This document shows, piece by piece, positions 1 through 14,281 of a stretch of 64,000 nucleotides of DNA. Position numbers and translations under genes: made by a program. The stretch spans positions 372,001-436,000 of the forward strand of contig NW_026515428.1 of the NCBI RefSeq assembly GCF_014898815.1. Direction: 5' to 3'. Position 1 is the first letter of the stretch; every line of letters starts with the position of its first letter. The notes beneath the pieces were generated by a model. It had not been told where the DNA came from and searched no databases. It worked only from the letters and a program-made list of their open reading frames with translations. This DNA comes from Panonychus citri (Eukaryota > Arthropoda > Arachnida > Trombidiformes > Tetranychidae).

Positions 1-50
1 ATTATCAATTTCTAACTGTGCACACCGATAATTTATTCATTTCCTTGCAA

Positions 51-110
<60 letters not shown>

Positions 111-3100
111 GGGATGAGGAAGATAAAAAGGGAAAGGAGAGAGAAAAGATGAAGAGAAAACTATTAAGATGAAAGGGAAAAGTTTTTTCTCTTTCTTATT
201 CTAACGGTATGTTTAAGGTCTCGGTCTGTGTGTATTTCCACTCTCTCTCACTCTGACCCGTCAGTCTGTTTACTCCACATGAATAGATGTTACTGGTAAA
301 TATAAATAAGAAAGGAAGACGATGAGGATGATAAAAAGATGAGAATGATGAGAAAGATTAACTTTTCACTTTTCTCTATGAAGTAAACATACAAAGACCA
401 CAAAAAAATAGGGTAAGTGAAAAAAGACCTGACCTTGTCTAGAGACCTGTTAACTTGATTTCGTTTATGATGAACAGACCTTTGGATAGTGATGATGATG
501 ATGATAAGATGTGGGAGAGAAAGGGAGAGTGAGAAGATGATGGAAGACAGAGAAAGATACATGATGATGATAATCAGTTTCCTTTTTAACTTTTCAAGAT
601 CAAGTTTAACCTCCTCGATCAATCAGGTAAACTGTCAAACAGTTAACGGTCACACTGATCATCATCATCATCAAATCAACATCTTCAATTTCATCTTCAT
701 CTTCATCATAATTATCTGTCATGAACACAAATATTACTGACATGAGATTCAATCGGTTTCATCATCAATACTATTTCCTGTGAGTACCACACACAAACAA
801 TGTTTATAATATCTGAACATTTTTTTTTCCTTCCCTTACTGTGTGTGGTCAACGATTGATGATAATTGACCATCGGTCTAAAAACAAATAGCTTATCCAT
901 GGTCATTATCAATCTTAATCAATTATCAAGGTTTAAATTTACCTTAAAATCTTTACATTGTTAACACAATTGAAATGGAAACATTTTTCTCACTTTTGAA
1001 AAATTGTTTCTTTCAATTGATTTACTTTTAAATTAAATTCTAGATAATGTCCAAGACGAATCAAGGATTATCTTCAGTGGTCATCTTCATCCTTAAAATC
1101 TTATGAATATATTGACCATCATCATCTTCATCGACAATTGATTAACGGCATACGGAAATTAATTGTTCACTCGTGAAATCCTAAATGCAAATTAAGATTA
1201 TACTCTCATCCCTCATGGTCCAGTAACAAAAAAAAGTGACCATAACCATAATAATATTAACTTTAAACAAGATTAACATTTCGTGCCAAGACCTAGACTT
1301 TCACTCATCGGGCTTTGACCTTGTTTAACTATAAGATGATGATGATGATCATCATGATGATAGTGATGATAGTTAAAAAAGCTTCTGCTTCTGATTATGA
1401 CCAGAGATGATAAATTCACTGATGTTTCCTTATCCACCCCAATTACCTGCAAGGTGAGGTTGTAAGTGAAAGTTCAACCAATCCAATGAAAAACCAATTG
1501 GTCAAGAAGAAAACGAGCAACTAATAAGTTATAATAATAACGATGCCCATTTGCCTGAGGGTGAGAGAGAGAGAGAGTAACTAAGATGATGATGAAAACA
1601 TCAACAACATTGACCCTCCCTTAACCTTTAGCAAACTGACCATTTTCATGTTACTTTTGTTTTGTGTATTTGGGTTTCCCTTTACAAAAAAATAAAACTA
1701 AATCAAAACAGATTATCAACCACAACAACATGATAATGATGATAATAAATTAATACAATTAGTGTATGAAATAAGCAGACAGTTTGTGAATCTCACTCAC
1801 TCTCTCTCTCTCTCCCTCAGCATGTGAGTGTGTAAATAACATAGTTTGAAAGCAACAACTGAAATCAAACGATCTGCATGCTAAACACAGGAAGAGATGA
1901 CCAGTTCAAAGGTAAAAGGTAAAAAAGTTAATAAGAGAAGAGCAAAAAAAAATGTTATAGTTTTGAGTAATTTTTTTCTCACTGACCTTTAGTGAGCTGC
2001 CCTTTTACCTAATTGCATTGTGTCCCTGCCCAATGAAGATGATAATAATAATGACCAAACATCAACAACAACAACAACAGACAACAGCAAACCCCTTAGT
2101 CTGTAATTAAGATCAACCCTGATTGACCTTTTCCTCTTCATCTTCAAAGATGATGATGATAGTCATCTTCATCTTTATTGCAAGGTTATTTATATTATTA
2201 CAGATTTAACTAACTTATAAACAAGTAAAAATAAACCAATGTAAAGATGAAGATGATGAGTGAAGGAGAGAGTGAGAGATTCATATTGATGGGTCATGTA
2301 TAAGATGAAGATGATAAGATTTCTGTTGATTATTTCTTTCCAGATTTTCACATAATAATGATTGACCTTTCACTCTAACAAATTAACCTAGAAAAACAAA
2401 AGCAAATCAAAATAGCCAATGGTCAATGGACTAATATCATTTACTTATGAATGAATAACAACAAAAACAAATTGTACACATGGTTGTACATTGGGAATCA
2501 TAACAATTAACTTATGTTCACCTTTCATAGCAATTAAATTGTATCAGGAAAATTAAACAAAAATTACAGAGACAAACAATTAACTTTGATTTCATTGATA
2601 AATATTATCACCATCTAATCAATTACTCCCAACAATTTAAACTCAAAGTCTCAACATGAGTAAACTTTTTTATTATTATAAAGTAAAAATATTATTCAGA
2701 TTAAGATACTAATCAAAAATTGTGAAAATCTTTTCAATTCAACTCGAAATCAACAACAATCAAAAGGACAGAAAATTTGACAATTATATTAACACACAGA
2801 TATGAAGGGGATAAAATCTAACGGTAATTTAGATTTGATTGTTGATCGACAAAAATTGATATTGATAACCTATAAGACGATAACCTATAGATTATTAATA
2901 TTAAATCGGCTCTCGATTATTAATAATATTTGTTGTTTAGGTTACACAAAATGATGGGTGATAATTTTCATCTTCTTCCTCTTCCTCCTCCTCATCTAAC
3001 TCCCTCTTCTCATGATACTACTGATGATAATGATGATCTGAAAGGCTCATCAGATGAAAATGACAAACAACGACAATAAACTGATAGATGAATAAGAGGA

Positions 3101-5206
3101 AACCGATAACTTGGCACGCGTTTTAAAGTAGCAATAACAATATAATATTTATACCGATGCTCATTTTTGGACCAACCCACAAATCGACTTGTGATCATTT
3201 TCATCATCTATCAGTAAAAGTCAAGCGAAAAAAAAAATAATAATAATAATAATAAAAAGAGCGGACTTGATATCGGTAAAAATGTCCTATTGGCTTTTAT
3301 TGGTCCTATCAATTGGTCAGGTCAATCCATTTGTATATAACATTTCATTTACCATTGTTCACAATGACCATCACCATCAACTCCCTCCTTCTCATCCTCC
3401 TCCTTCATTTTACTACTACGACGATATTGACACTTATAGGGTCTCTCGCGTCTCCCGAACCCAATGTCCGGTCGATCAGTTTATGGTCAATCATAAACTT
3501 GTTACATTTTTCACTTAGAAATAAAAATATGATATATTTATATTTCTCTCTCTCTCTCCTCATCACTATCACTGTCATATTATACATTGTATAACATTAT
3601 CATCATAACGGTGTTTCTTATTATTGAAAATTGTCATCAATTGTCATAAAAGTAATAACAATTTTGTAACAATTTATTAATCATTATTCATGTTAATTTA
3701 GAACCTTAATTTTTACCTGTTGTTCATTAATTTTATCTAATATGACAATTGATATGTAAGTATATTTATTATAAAGTATCAATGGTCAAACGTATTCAAT
3801 AAAGATGAATAAATATTTTTAGATTGTTGTTGTTATGAAAACACTGACCATTGATTATCATCAGAATATAAAAGTTACGAATGCTAATATTGGAATTGGA
3901 TAAAATTTTACAAAACCGATAATTGAATTTCAATCAATCAATATACAAGAAAAAAAAGTTGATTGAAAGGTAAATCCTTTTAAAACGCTATCATCGATTT
4001 CCAGATTATCCCTTCAAGTGTTTACTCAGCACTATTATTATCGTGCTAAGCCTTTCCCTTTTTCCACTCTTCAACTTCCTCCTCGAAAACGTGATAACTT
4101 CTGAAACAAACACTTAACCCACACACACACTCATAAGAAAGGTGGTCAATCAATCCTTTACGAAAGTAATATAACCCCTTGACCATTTCTCAATATTTTC
4201 ACTCTTTCACTCTCTCTCTCTCCTTTCATATTTTCGTCTTCTCCTCATCCTCCACCACCTCTCCCTTATCCTCTTCCTTTCTCTTTCTTCTCCTTTCCTT
4301 TTCCTCTTCTCCCTCTCACCTGTAGATCAATAGGTTAGGGTTGTAAGGGGTGAACAAGGTCAAGACCTCAAAAGATGATGATTAAGATGAAGCCTGAGAA
4401 ATGAGATGAGAAAACAAAATCTTAAAGCTCTATTATTACTTTTGGTCACTTTTGGTCAAGCTTTATTGTTATTGTTCACAGAAGGAGTCAACATATCGCT
4501 CACTCACTCTCTCTCTCTCATTCAGCAGCAGCAAGAAAAAAATCACATTAATAAAGACGAAAGTGAAAAGAGAGTAATATTTACCCCTCTCTCTCCCATT
4601 TAATTCAAAAAAAAAATAAAAAGGAAAGGAAAAAAGGGAGAAAGGGGAGTTAATGTCCGCAATAAACTGACCACTACTCCTTTTGCTTGCACATTTTACG
4701 TGATCGTGTTTTTTTTCATTGTCATTATTGTTTGTTGTTTTCCATATTCACTATAACTTCCCGTCAAAAAAAAACCTTTGACTTGTACATGTGGATATGG
4801 AAAAGGGATGTGTGTGGGTCCGTTTGATTGAACAAGACCACTGACCGATGAAGAAGTAAATTATAATGAAAAGGGAGATGCTAAGATTAAAAATCTATTT
4901 TTTTATTGTTGCGACTCTTTCATTTGACCAAAACTCACCTCGGAAGGATCATTCAGATATCTCGATAATTTTCTCTCTCTCTCTCTCTCTCTCTCCTTTG
5001 TCTACTTCTCATCATTATAATCACTTTATCATAATCTATTTTTATTGATAAATAATCTTAATAATAATGATGGTTACCTTTCACTTACTGACCATCATCA
5101 TCATCATCATCAACCCGATCTCTTTGTCCTTCCTCCATCTCCCCGAAATCTATCTATCATTTTTTTTGTGTCCATCCTCATCCAAATCATTTCATCCCTT
5201 TGAGAG

Positions 5207-5241
<35 letters not shown>

Positions 5242-8200
5242 AATTTTTTAATATCATCATCATCATTGGCAATCTGCTTCGCTTGACCAACCACTGATTA
5301 AAAAAACAGCAACATATTGATATATATCATCTTTATCATCCATTTTTTACTTATGATATTAAACTGTAACCGTCCGAGTGATGGTCAGTTTCACCCATTC
5401 AACCCATTGTTTATTTGCTTATTTCATCTTAATCTCCCTCTTCATCTCCCAACTACAGTCATCATTATCATTTTTCACATACGATTCTCTCTCCTTTTTT
5501 TACAGTTGGTAACAAATTATCAGTTGTAATGTTAATTGAATCACAAATTGTTCACAGATCACCACTGAATATAAAGATAAATACAACGAGATAAATCAAA
5601 ACTTTATCATTCTCATCATCATCATTATCAATATCATCCATTTGACCGTTGGACGCTGGTCAAGATTATCTCAGGATAATCAAACTCATCTCTATCATAC
5701 TGTTTGTATTAGCAGATAATAAACCCTTTTTTAAATAAAGTCATTCAGTTGTTTACGTTATACTTTTTTCCCCATTAGATTTGCAATCAGTATCAAGTTA
5801 ATCAGTTAGTTAATCATATAAACGATTAGACTTTAATTGAGATGTCATCATAATCTTTATCACAATTATTATTGCACATTTGGACATCAGATGACAGTTT
5901 AATTTACCATATATCTTGTCCATGTCTGAAGCACCAAAAGCAAATACTGGACATAAAGGCTAAAAGTTAAAAATCGTGACCAATACTCAAACAAAATTGA
6001 CATTTGTTTTAACTTTCTTATCTTATTATTAATAGTATCTTAAGTTTCATTGATGATCTTGTCAGTTAATATAATATATTTCATAGAGACTTAAAAACAT
6101 AGAAATGGTCAACGATGGTCAGTAAAGTGAGAAAACAATTTTCTCTTATCTTCACATAATAAGAGTTTTCTTTGAAAGTAAATGAAAGTAAATCAACTCG
6201 GAATGTAGATGACCAATTAACAGAAAACAACAACAATATTGACCAATGTATCAGTGGAAGAAGTGAACAGAAAGAGAGAGAGAGAAAGAGAGAGAAAGGT
6301 CATTTTAATGATGATGATAACCACGGAAATGGTCAAGACAAAGAGAAATGTTATTTAAAAATGAGAATGAAAAATGTGAAGATGAAGATCGCGTGAGAAA
6401 AGCAAATAAAGAGATTAACTGTATTTTTATATGATAAGATGATGATGATCATCATCATCATCATTTGAGATTGAATTCTCATCATCACCATCATCATCAT
6501 TTTTACAACTTCCTCTCAACAAAAACAATAATTTACCTTCCCTTTTCATTGTTTTTACTTTTACTATATGAAAAACGTGAGTAATAACCACGGCAAAGAC
6601 CTTTGCTTGACCATCAACATCGTCAGCAATATCATCTAACGGAATAAGAGTGAAAATGTTGCACAGTAAGTGGATGATGATGATGATGATGATGATGATA
6701 AGGTGATTTTTTTTCCTGGTGCCCTGTAATCTAAATGAAGGCATGACCCTCAGATGAAAGGAAAAGATCATTGAACTGAATTAAACCCTGTACTTGACCT
6801 TTTCCACCTCACAAAAAAAAAATAGAATCAGGTAAAGGTAAATGTACTTAGTAGTTTAGATTGAAAATAAACATTATATACACTCAACAGGGGTGATTAG
6901 TCAGATTAGTCAGAGAAAATTTCAATCATCTCTTACAATTAATTATATTCCAAGACGTTGATTGTTTTTGTTGATAATCTAATTGTTAATTAAATTATCG
7001 ATATCTTAATTGAATACAAATTGTTTACTTTTTCTCAATTAACCTTGATTATTATCAATGGTTGAATCTTGGTAATCACTCCTGTATTTACATTTACATT
7101 ATCAGGATGATGATTATCATTTTGAGCCAAGGTCAATGTCTACCAGTGGTGGTAACCAAAAAAAAGTAAAAGAAAAAGACAATGATGATAATTACGATGA
7201 TGATGATCTTGGACTAAGATAAATTGAATTTTTTTGGTCATCAGGTGACCCAAAGGAAAGCTCAGTAGAAAGAGAAACTCTAGAAAGGCAACTTTAAGGT
7301 CATGATTTCACTAACCTTCAAAAAACAACAAGTTCATTGATCTTGTATTTAAAATGCTTTTTGTTAATACGCAAGTCAAGTTATGAGTTTTGTCGGTTCC
7401 TAAGGAATCTCAATGTTGATTGAAGAGAGAGAGAGAGAGAGAAAGGCAAGTGGAAGAGAAAAAGAAGAGAGAGAAAAATGACGAAAGAAAAGGAGAAAGA
7501 GAAAAACTGATGAAGATGATAGAGTGTAAACTTTTATCGATGCTAAAAATAACAGAAAGAGAGAGAAAGTCTTGGGAGGTTTTCTTAGTTTTCGTTTCTA
7601 TCGAAAGATTTTAACTGTAAGGTAAACCGATGAGAGACAGGAAGAAGTAGAAGAAGGAGAAGACCGAGATGAAGATAAAGATGAGGAGAAAGGGAGAGGA
7701 AGAAAGTACAACAAAAGAATGCATAGAAAAGATAATGAAGAAGATGGAGAGGAGAGGATAGAGAAGAGGAGAGGGAGAGAGAGAGAGAGAAAAAACGAAA
7801 GAGAGAGTTGAGAGAGCACAAAAGAATAAATAGAAAAAGATGAAGACTAAGAAAGCAAAAGTAGGGAAAACGAAGTTCAATGTCAATGACATTAGATTCT
7901 CTTTCTTTACTTTCTTTTTTAGCTTCTCTCTTTCTTCATCTCTCTCTCTCTCTCTCTAAATCTATCATCATCATCATCTTAACCTTCACTAATTTTTTCT
8001 CTCTTCTTAAGATGTCTTGTTACCTTTTAAGGTTATTTTATGGTAAAGGGCAGCATCAGTTATGCAATGAATAAAAAGACGTTCTCATCACTAATAGTGG
8101 GGTTCACCGTGAGGTCTATTCATTCATAGTGTTATTATGATAAATACATAGATGTGTATTATTATCATTATCAAAAAAAGGAAGATGATGATGATACAGA

Positions 8201-9300
8201 AAGAGAAAAGCGAAAGTTACATCAATTTAATGTATTTCACTTGAAGATCAAGACCAAGGTCTTGACCGAGAAGAAGATGATAATTTTCAATAGATACACA
8301 AAAAGTTATCACTTTTACTTTATGAAAGAAAAAAAAAACTTTTCTCCTTTCATTATCATCCTCATCATCTTCATCTATATATAATTCGTTACTATCTCTA
8401 CATGTATAATATTAGCATCATATTGATACAAATTTGACGAAGAAAAGTGAAAAATATTACACAATACAAACCAAGAAAAGTAATAACAGTAATGACAGGT
8501 ATGTGTCTCAAGGTTTTACCTGTGTTGATATGTAAAAGTAACTTATGAATAATATAAATGATAATATGGATTCACAATACAAGTGATGTTATAACATATT
8601 TTCATTTTATTTCTTGTATTCATCTTGAATTCACATTGCAAAACAATAGGAATCAAGATCTTTAATGTATTATTATTATAAGAGAGAGAGAGAGAGAGAG
8701 TTAGAATCAGCATGGTGTCAGTATAACAGCAGCAGATTGAGTGACGATGAAGATGCAAGAATGATGAGGATGACACAGGAAGAAAGTAAAAAATGATGAC
8801 AAGACAGTCTGATTTTACTTTCTTTTCATAAGGATATTTATATGTCTTTTTCCTATTACCCAAACAAGTGTCATTCAAAATTTATATCAGTTTCCAGATA
8901 ATGGTAATCATCATCATCATCATCATTATTATTAGATATAATTTACCGGTAAATTTTGAGGTTTTCTTTGCTTCAAATTTAAAATGGTATAATGAGATGA
9001 TGAGGATGAGAATGAGAGAAAGTAAAATCTTGTCCATGCATCAATCTTAAGATTTCCTGTAACTTTGGACAATGAAGTGGACAAAGTAACACAGATACAG
9101 TTACAATTATTGTATATTAATATATTCATATTATCCATATGATAATATGAATTTACCTTTTACTTTTTCCGGTTCATCTTCATTCTCGTCATCATTTTCA
9201 TCATCTTCTTCTGATCAATATTTATCTTCCATTTAATATTAGATAAAAATGATGAGAAAATAAGAAAGAGAAGAAAAAAGGTAAAATTATAATAAGAATT
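1..9300. other. Gene desert with GA/CT and GAT/ATC microsatellites
   Basis: I see no coding gene here. Open frames are short and mostly translate simple repeats (Glu/Arg from GA tracts, Asp/Met/His/Ile from GAT/ATC tracts, Ser/Leu from CT tracts). The longest pure repeat is a GA tract at about 60-105. Others lie near 5211-5239 and 8681-8700, and there are many short GAT/ATC runs, one of them a perfect 22-bp palindrome around 6438-6459. Scattered TGACC/GGTCA motifs are common, including exact TGACCTTG or CAAGGTCA at 430, 1316, 4355 and 7128. This could be intergenic or intronic regulatory DNA. Confidence 0.6.
60..105. repeat. (GA)n microsatellite
   Basis: An uninterrupted AG dinucleotide run of about 45 bp lies close to the window start. 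It is simple-sequence DNA and its length is likely to vary between individuals. GA tracts can also bind GAGA-type factors, but nothing here shows that directly. Confidence 0.95.
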
Positions 9301-9391
9301 AACAGTTATAATATATATCTGATTACCTATTGACTGATGACCTGAAAAAAATCAAAGGTAAAAGGTAACAAAAAGTAAAAGTGAATATGTA

Positions 9392-9424
<33 letters not shown>

Positions 9425-12050
9425 GCGATGACCATGTTCCCATCAATATTATAATTTATTAAGTATTGATGTTAATGGTTAAAAAATTTGGCAACCACAT
9501 GATTGGAGGCCTTAACTTTTTGATTGTCCGTTGATGGTTATAGTTTTGATGATGATGAAGATGAAAAATGATAAAAAAGATGAAGACGAAGAAGAAGAAG
9601 AAATAATTTCTCTCTTATTATATTATTAGATTCACTTGAAATAATTTAAAAAACATAAATCATTTATTATCTAATTCACTAGGTAACAAAATAATAATAA
9701 CTTTTATGGATAAATTATTTTGTTAACGATCTTAGTCTCGACCTGGGACTGGACTGGACCGCCCGGTCAACTATTAGGACTCATTGGTGATTACCTTTAT
9801 TATTAATACTTCATTGTATCAATAAACAGGTAAAAATATTGATATTGTAATATGCACATTATATTGATGGAGTAACAAAAAAAAATGTAAGATATATCAT
9901 TTTTTTTACTTTGAAAAAAAAACTAATAATAACAGGTAAGTGGAAATGATTATCATTGTTGTTATTACCTGGTAATATTTACATGATCGATCAATTTGTC
10001 CAATTGATAATCGATGGTCATTTCACTTTGTGTAAATTACATTTACCTGTTAAATTGGTAAGATGATTAATAACAATACCTGTAAGAAAAGCCTAATGAA
10101 ATAGTTTTAAAATCAATTCTGTCAGCATAGTTACTCATTTATAATTTAATATAAGGTTTACCTGTAAATTGTTAACTACTAATAATAATAATTGAATGAT
10201 ATGGATTGAAAATCAGTACACACACATACAGGTAAGTCTAATTATGTTTGTCAATTGTTGACATATTAAACAAAATAAAGTGTAATTAGATGATGATTGA
10301 AGATGATGAAATAAGGATGAGGAGGATGATGCAAACACCGAAAAAAAAAATGCAAGAGGTCAACGAAACTAGGATTAACCTTGAAGGTAAATATACTTAA
10401 AAATGTATATCTAAATGCTAGGATGGATGATAATGATGATAATAACCTTCAAATACATTGAAAAAAAATTTAACAGGTAAAATTGGATGATAAGAGAGAG
10501 AGAAAGAGAGAGAAAGAGAGATGATGAAGATCAACCTTCATTTAGTTGCCTTTTTTCTTAATAAAATTTGGGTGAGGGAGAAAAAGTTTCATCATGCTCA
10601 GATTTTATTCCCATCTTCTTTTACAAGCAAGAGAGAGAGAGAGAGAGAAAGTTGTTTACCTGAAGATGATGAGCATGATGAGCATGATGATGAAGTGAGA
10701 GGTAGAGTGCAATAAAATTTATCTCTTTCATTTTCTCTTTCTTTTTAACTCTCTAGTATTGTTAAGCTAATTGGCCCTAACAAAAACCTGAACCAAGGTC
10801 AATGATAAGTTTTGCTTGACTCAGTTTGCTGGCCCCTCTTTCATCATCATCTTCACATCCTCGGTGGTTTTTTCTTTGAGTTACTCCAACTACATACCTG
10901 TAGTTTTTTTTTAACTTACTTTTTTTTACCTGCTCGATGACCTTGAACTTGCTTTTACTACAACAACCAAACTGGCAAGACTAAACTAGATACACTAAGA
11001 AAAAAAACTAAACCATTACAAAGGAACGTCTTCTCAACCCTTTAGATGTTTTTTTATTATTCTTACTTTTTTCACAGGTAAACTCTTATTCTTATCGTCA
11101 GAAGCACTATTTTTATCATTAGCATTATATTATCAATGAACAAAATACTGCTCTTTGTGTGTTTGTCTGTGTGTGATACCATCAAAAAAAAGAATAAATA
11201 AATTCCACCCTTTAAGGTAAAACTATAAACACTTTTTTCTTAACCTTATATTACCTTTTCGTTAGTGTTTTAAGATAAATGTTTATCCCCAATAGCTGAT
11301 ATTAGTTTGAGATTATTCTGTCTCTCATTCCATCCCTAGCAAAGTCAATACCTTTTTTTTTGTTGGGTGAAAAGACTGTAATATTTCAAGGTGAGACTTT
11401 GAAGTCATTTGGAAATCACCTTGACTTTATATTGCAGTTTATCTTAAATTTAAGTTTATCATCATTGCCTTTTCATTGTCATCATCATCATTATCTTCTT
11501 TACGTTTTCTCTATTCTCTCTCTCTCTCTTTCTTTCTTTCTCTGTTAGTTTCTAATCATTCTCGTCTGGACCTATGTACATTTAATACTTGACCAAGGAA
11601 GAGGAAGAAGATGAAAAGGAGGATGATGATATTAAGAAAGAATGAAAGAAAATCAGACAGAAGAAAAATGTGATCATTTACCTTTTCGTAAAAATAAAAT
11701 CGAAAGCTTCATCATCTTCATCTTCTTCTTGTTGATCCTCTCAACTTCTTAAAAGATCTAGAACCTTAAATGTATTAAGTTGATCAAAAGCGATTTGTCT
11801 TAAGGTCCGTTAGCGGCTACTTCGAGGCCAGAGATTATTCAACTTTCATTTTCTATGGGCAAGTCCACACACAGAACTAACAGTTTATGTCCGCTCCTAT
11901 TATTATCATTTATTATGGAAACTATTATTTACCTGTGAAATATTATAATATTTATTAATATAATGTATCACAGGTAAGTTAACAGTCAACATGGACAACA
12001 ACATGGTTAAACAACACCTCGAGATGGATAGGGAAGGGACATTATGGTTA
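9301..12050. promoter_or_regulatory. Non-coding block with clustered CAGGTAA motifs
   Basis: No supported gene. Exact CAGGTAA or its reverse complement TTACCTG occurs at 9827, 9933, 9965, 10043, 10158, 10229, 10474, 10656, 10926, 11075, 11929 and 11971. That is twelve copies in about 2.15 kb, on both strands. The motif is the E2-box core bound by ZEB/Zfh1 and Snail zinc-finger proteins, and it also matches the TAGteam heptamer bound by Drosophila Zelda. The clustering suggests an enhancer, but this is inference from sequence alone. A GAT repeat at 9392-9424 sits at the left edge. Confidence 0.4.
9392..9424. repeat. (GAT)n trinucleotide repeat
   Basis: About eleven tandem TGA/GAT units lie in non-coding DNA. 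This is the longest pure example of the GAT/ATC repeats that pepper the first 15 kb. Confidence 0.9.
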
Positions 12051-14245
12051 CAAAAAAAAAAGCTTGACCTTATCTGGGAAGATCCTTAAGTCATTTTTCA
12101 AGTTTCAACATACAAATACACTAACAATTTAAATTACATCATATTAATATTATCTCAGGATAAAAGTTTGATATTTCCTTGATTTCCGTTATGTAATATT
12201 AACATACAACTAATGTTAGAGTATTTTTTTTTGTGACTATTTACGATTCTGATCTTGGTAGAGACGATGTATTAATCAAAAAAAGGCCAATGGCCTTTAA
12301 TTATGATAATGGTAATCACAAATTAAGTTTTTTACTGTATTAATTTACAATACACAAATTGTATGTACAAACAAATGATTATTTTTTTTTATCTATTAGT
12401 TAAACAATTGTAATCACTTTGGTTTTTTTTTCTGGGTAAAACTAAATCTCAATAACTTTTATTATCTCAAATGGTTTAGAGCTTAATTATCATTGAATTG
12501 TCTGAGTGATAATTATGATATGATAAATTGTTAAATCAAGTAGATCAATGTCAATGTACTTTATCCGGTTTCATTACTGAGGGTGAAGAAAGTTGGAAAG
12601 AGAGAGAGAAAAAGAGAGAAAGAGGGAAGAAAAAGTTTTCTCATCATCATGATCTCTGGAAATTTATATATAATTATAATTGCGTCTCTTTCTCTGTAAC
12701 TTTTTTCCCTCTTTTCTCTCACACAGACTCACTCAGTTTTATCTACATGCTGTTCATAATAAAGAGCCATGAACTGGGCTACTAGACACACCAAAAAATA
12801 ATGATGATTACTTTGGCCATGATACACAATGATGATTACTTGGTGTAGCAAGAAACACTGAGTGTCAAGAGAAAGAAATTGCAGAAGCAGAAAAGAAAGC
12901 AAAAAAAAAATAGACAGACAAAAAAGACAGAGAAGATCTGGAATATTATCTGTCTCTTTTCTTCTTTCTCTTTTTGGTTGCAAGGTCAATGAAATCCGAG
13001 CAATAACCCCTTTTCTTGCAGGGGTGGCCTTGAAACTAAACGACTTCTTCTGCATCTCTTTTTTTCATCATCATCATGAGCAAATAACATTGAAATCAAG
13101 TAAAAAAAAGAGGTAAGAAAGATGATGATGGAGGAAAAGTCGAAATAAGAAGGCGGAGTGAAGAGAACGTGATTAATATACAAGAAAAGATTCTGAAATC
13201 AACAATCTAAACAATATAATAACCATGTAATGATTCACTGATACAAAGATGATCATTATCATTACCATTAATATGTTATCCGTGTGCTGCCATCTTGGTG
13301 ACCTTGATTGTTACTAGAATTTCAGTTTTTCTCTTGTTAATGCTTCTTGTGTAACATGTGTGTAAATGTTCAATGTTTACCTGAGAGGTTCGTATGAATG
13401 AAAATGAGCTGATTTTTTATCATTACGATGATTATTATTGAGGATTTAAGGAATAACGAACTGATATTTTTGAACGTCAATACACAGAATAGATTGATTA
13501 ACTGGAGATCGATAATTTTTTTTCCTTTTTCACTGTCAATTAAAATTCGGCCTCATGTCTTTTTCATTGTATAATATTGAATGTAATCTTTGTTACATAC
13601 TTTTTTTCTGGTATTTATCCTCATCTTTTACTCTCTCACTTTATTCTTCCCTCTCTCTCTCTCTCTCTTTACTTAGAAATTAATCTTTTCTTTTTTTTAT
13701 ATATACTTTATCCTAATACTTCTGTCAGAATCTATCGAGTGGATGGTGAGAATGATTTTTTCTAATAAGAAGAAAGGAAGGAAAATCGTATCGAAAGAGA
13801 AAGAGACAGAGGAATAGAAAGATGGAAAAGAGAGTAAAACTGTTGAAAGAGTGAGGATGTTGCCATGCTGTTCATCCCCTGTACACCCTGAACTTCATCT
13901 CTCCAAGGACACAAACAGACACAAATAGACTACCAGAGAAAGCGAAGTAAAAGAAGACAAGGAGAAGTTGAGAAAGAGAGAGAGAGAGAGAAAGAGAGAA
14001 AGAGAAAGAGACGGTTAAGGATGATGATGGGTGATGATGACGATAGTGGACTAATCGATTGATGGGTGAGCCATTGACCTTGAAATCGATGCTAGTAAAG
14101 ACAAAGTCAGGATTATTAGACTTGCGCTACAATTTCACCTCAATCTCTACTCTTATCATCAATTTACTTTTCCTTGGTTATTTCTTCACCATCTTTTTTT
14201 CGGGGAAATTCAGATGAAGAGAAAAAGAAACAGTACATGATGAAG

Positions 14246-14281
<36 letters not shown>

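Noticed and set aside
3282..3518. Frame starting MSYWLLLVLSIGQVNPF, resembling a signal peptide of a small secreted protein
   Set aside because: The remainder is His/Pro/Tyr repeat-like with no cysteine pattern, and it lies in simple-repeat DNA. A hydrophobic start alone is weak evidence.
7420..7892. Overlapping frames on both strands rich in Arg/Glu or Ser/Leu
   Set aside because: They are translations of GA/CT simple repeats, overlap one another on both strands and show no domain.
9933..11980. CAGGTAAGT words as donors of unannotated exons
   Set aside because: Copies occur on both strands with no open frames or acceptor pairs consistent with exons. Kept only as an alternative to the motif-cluster view.
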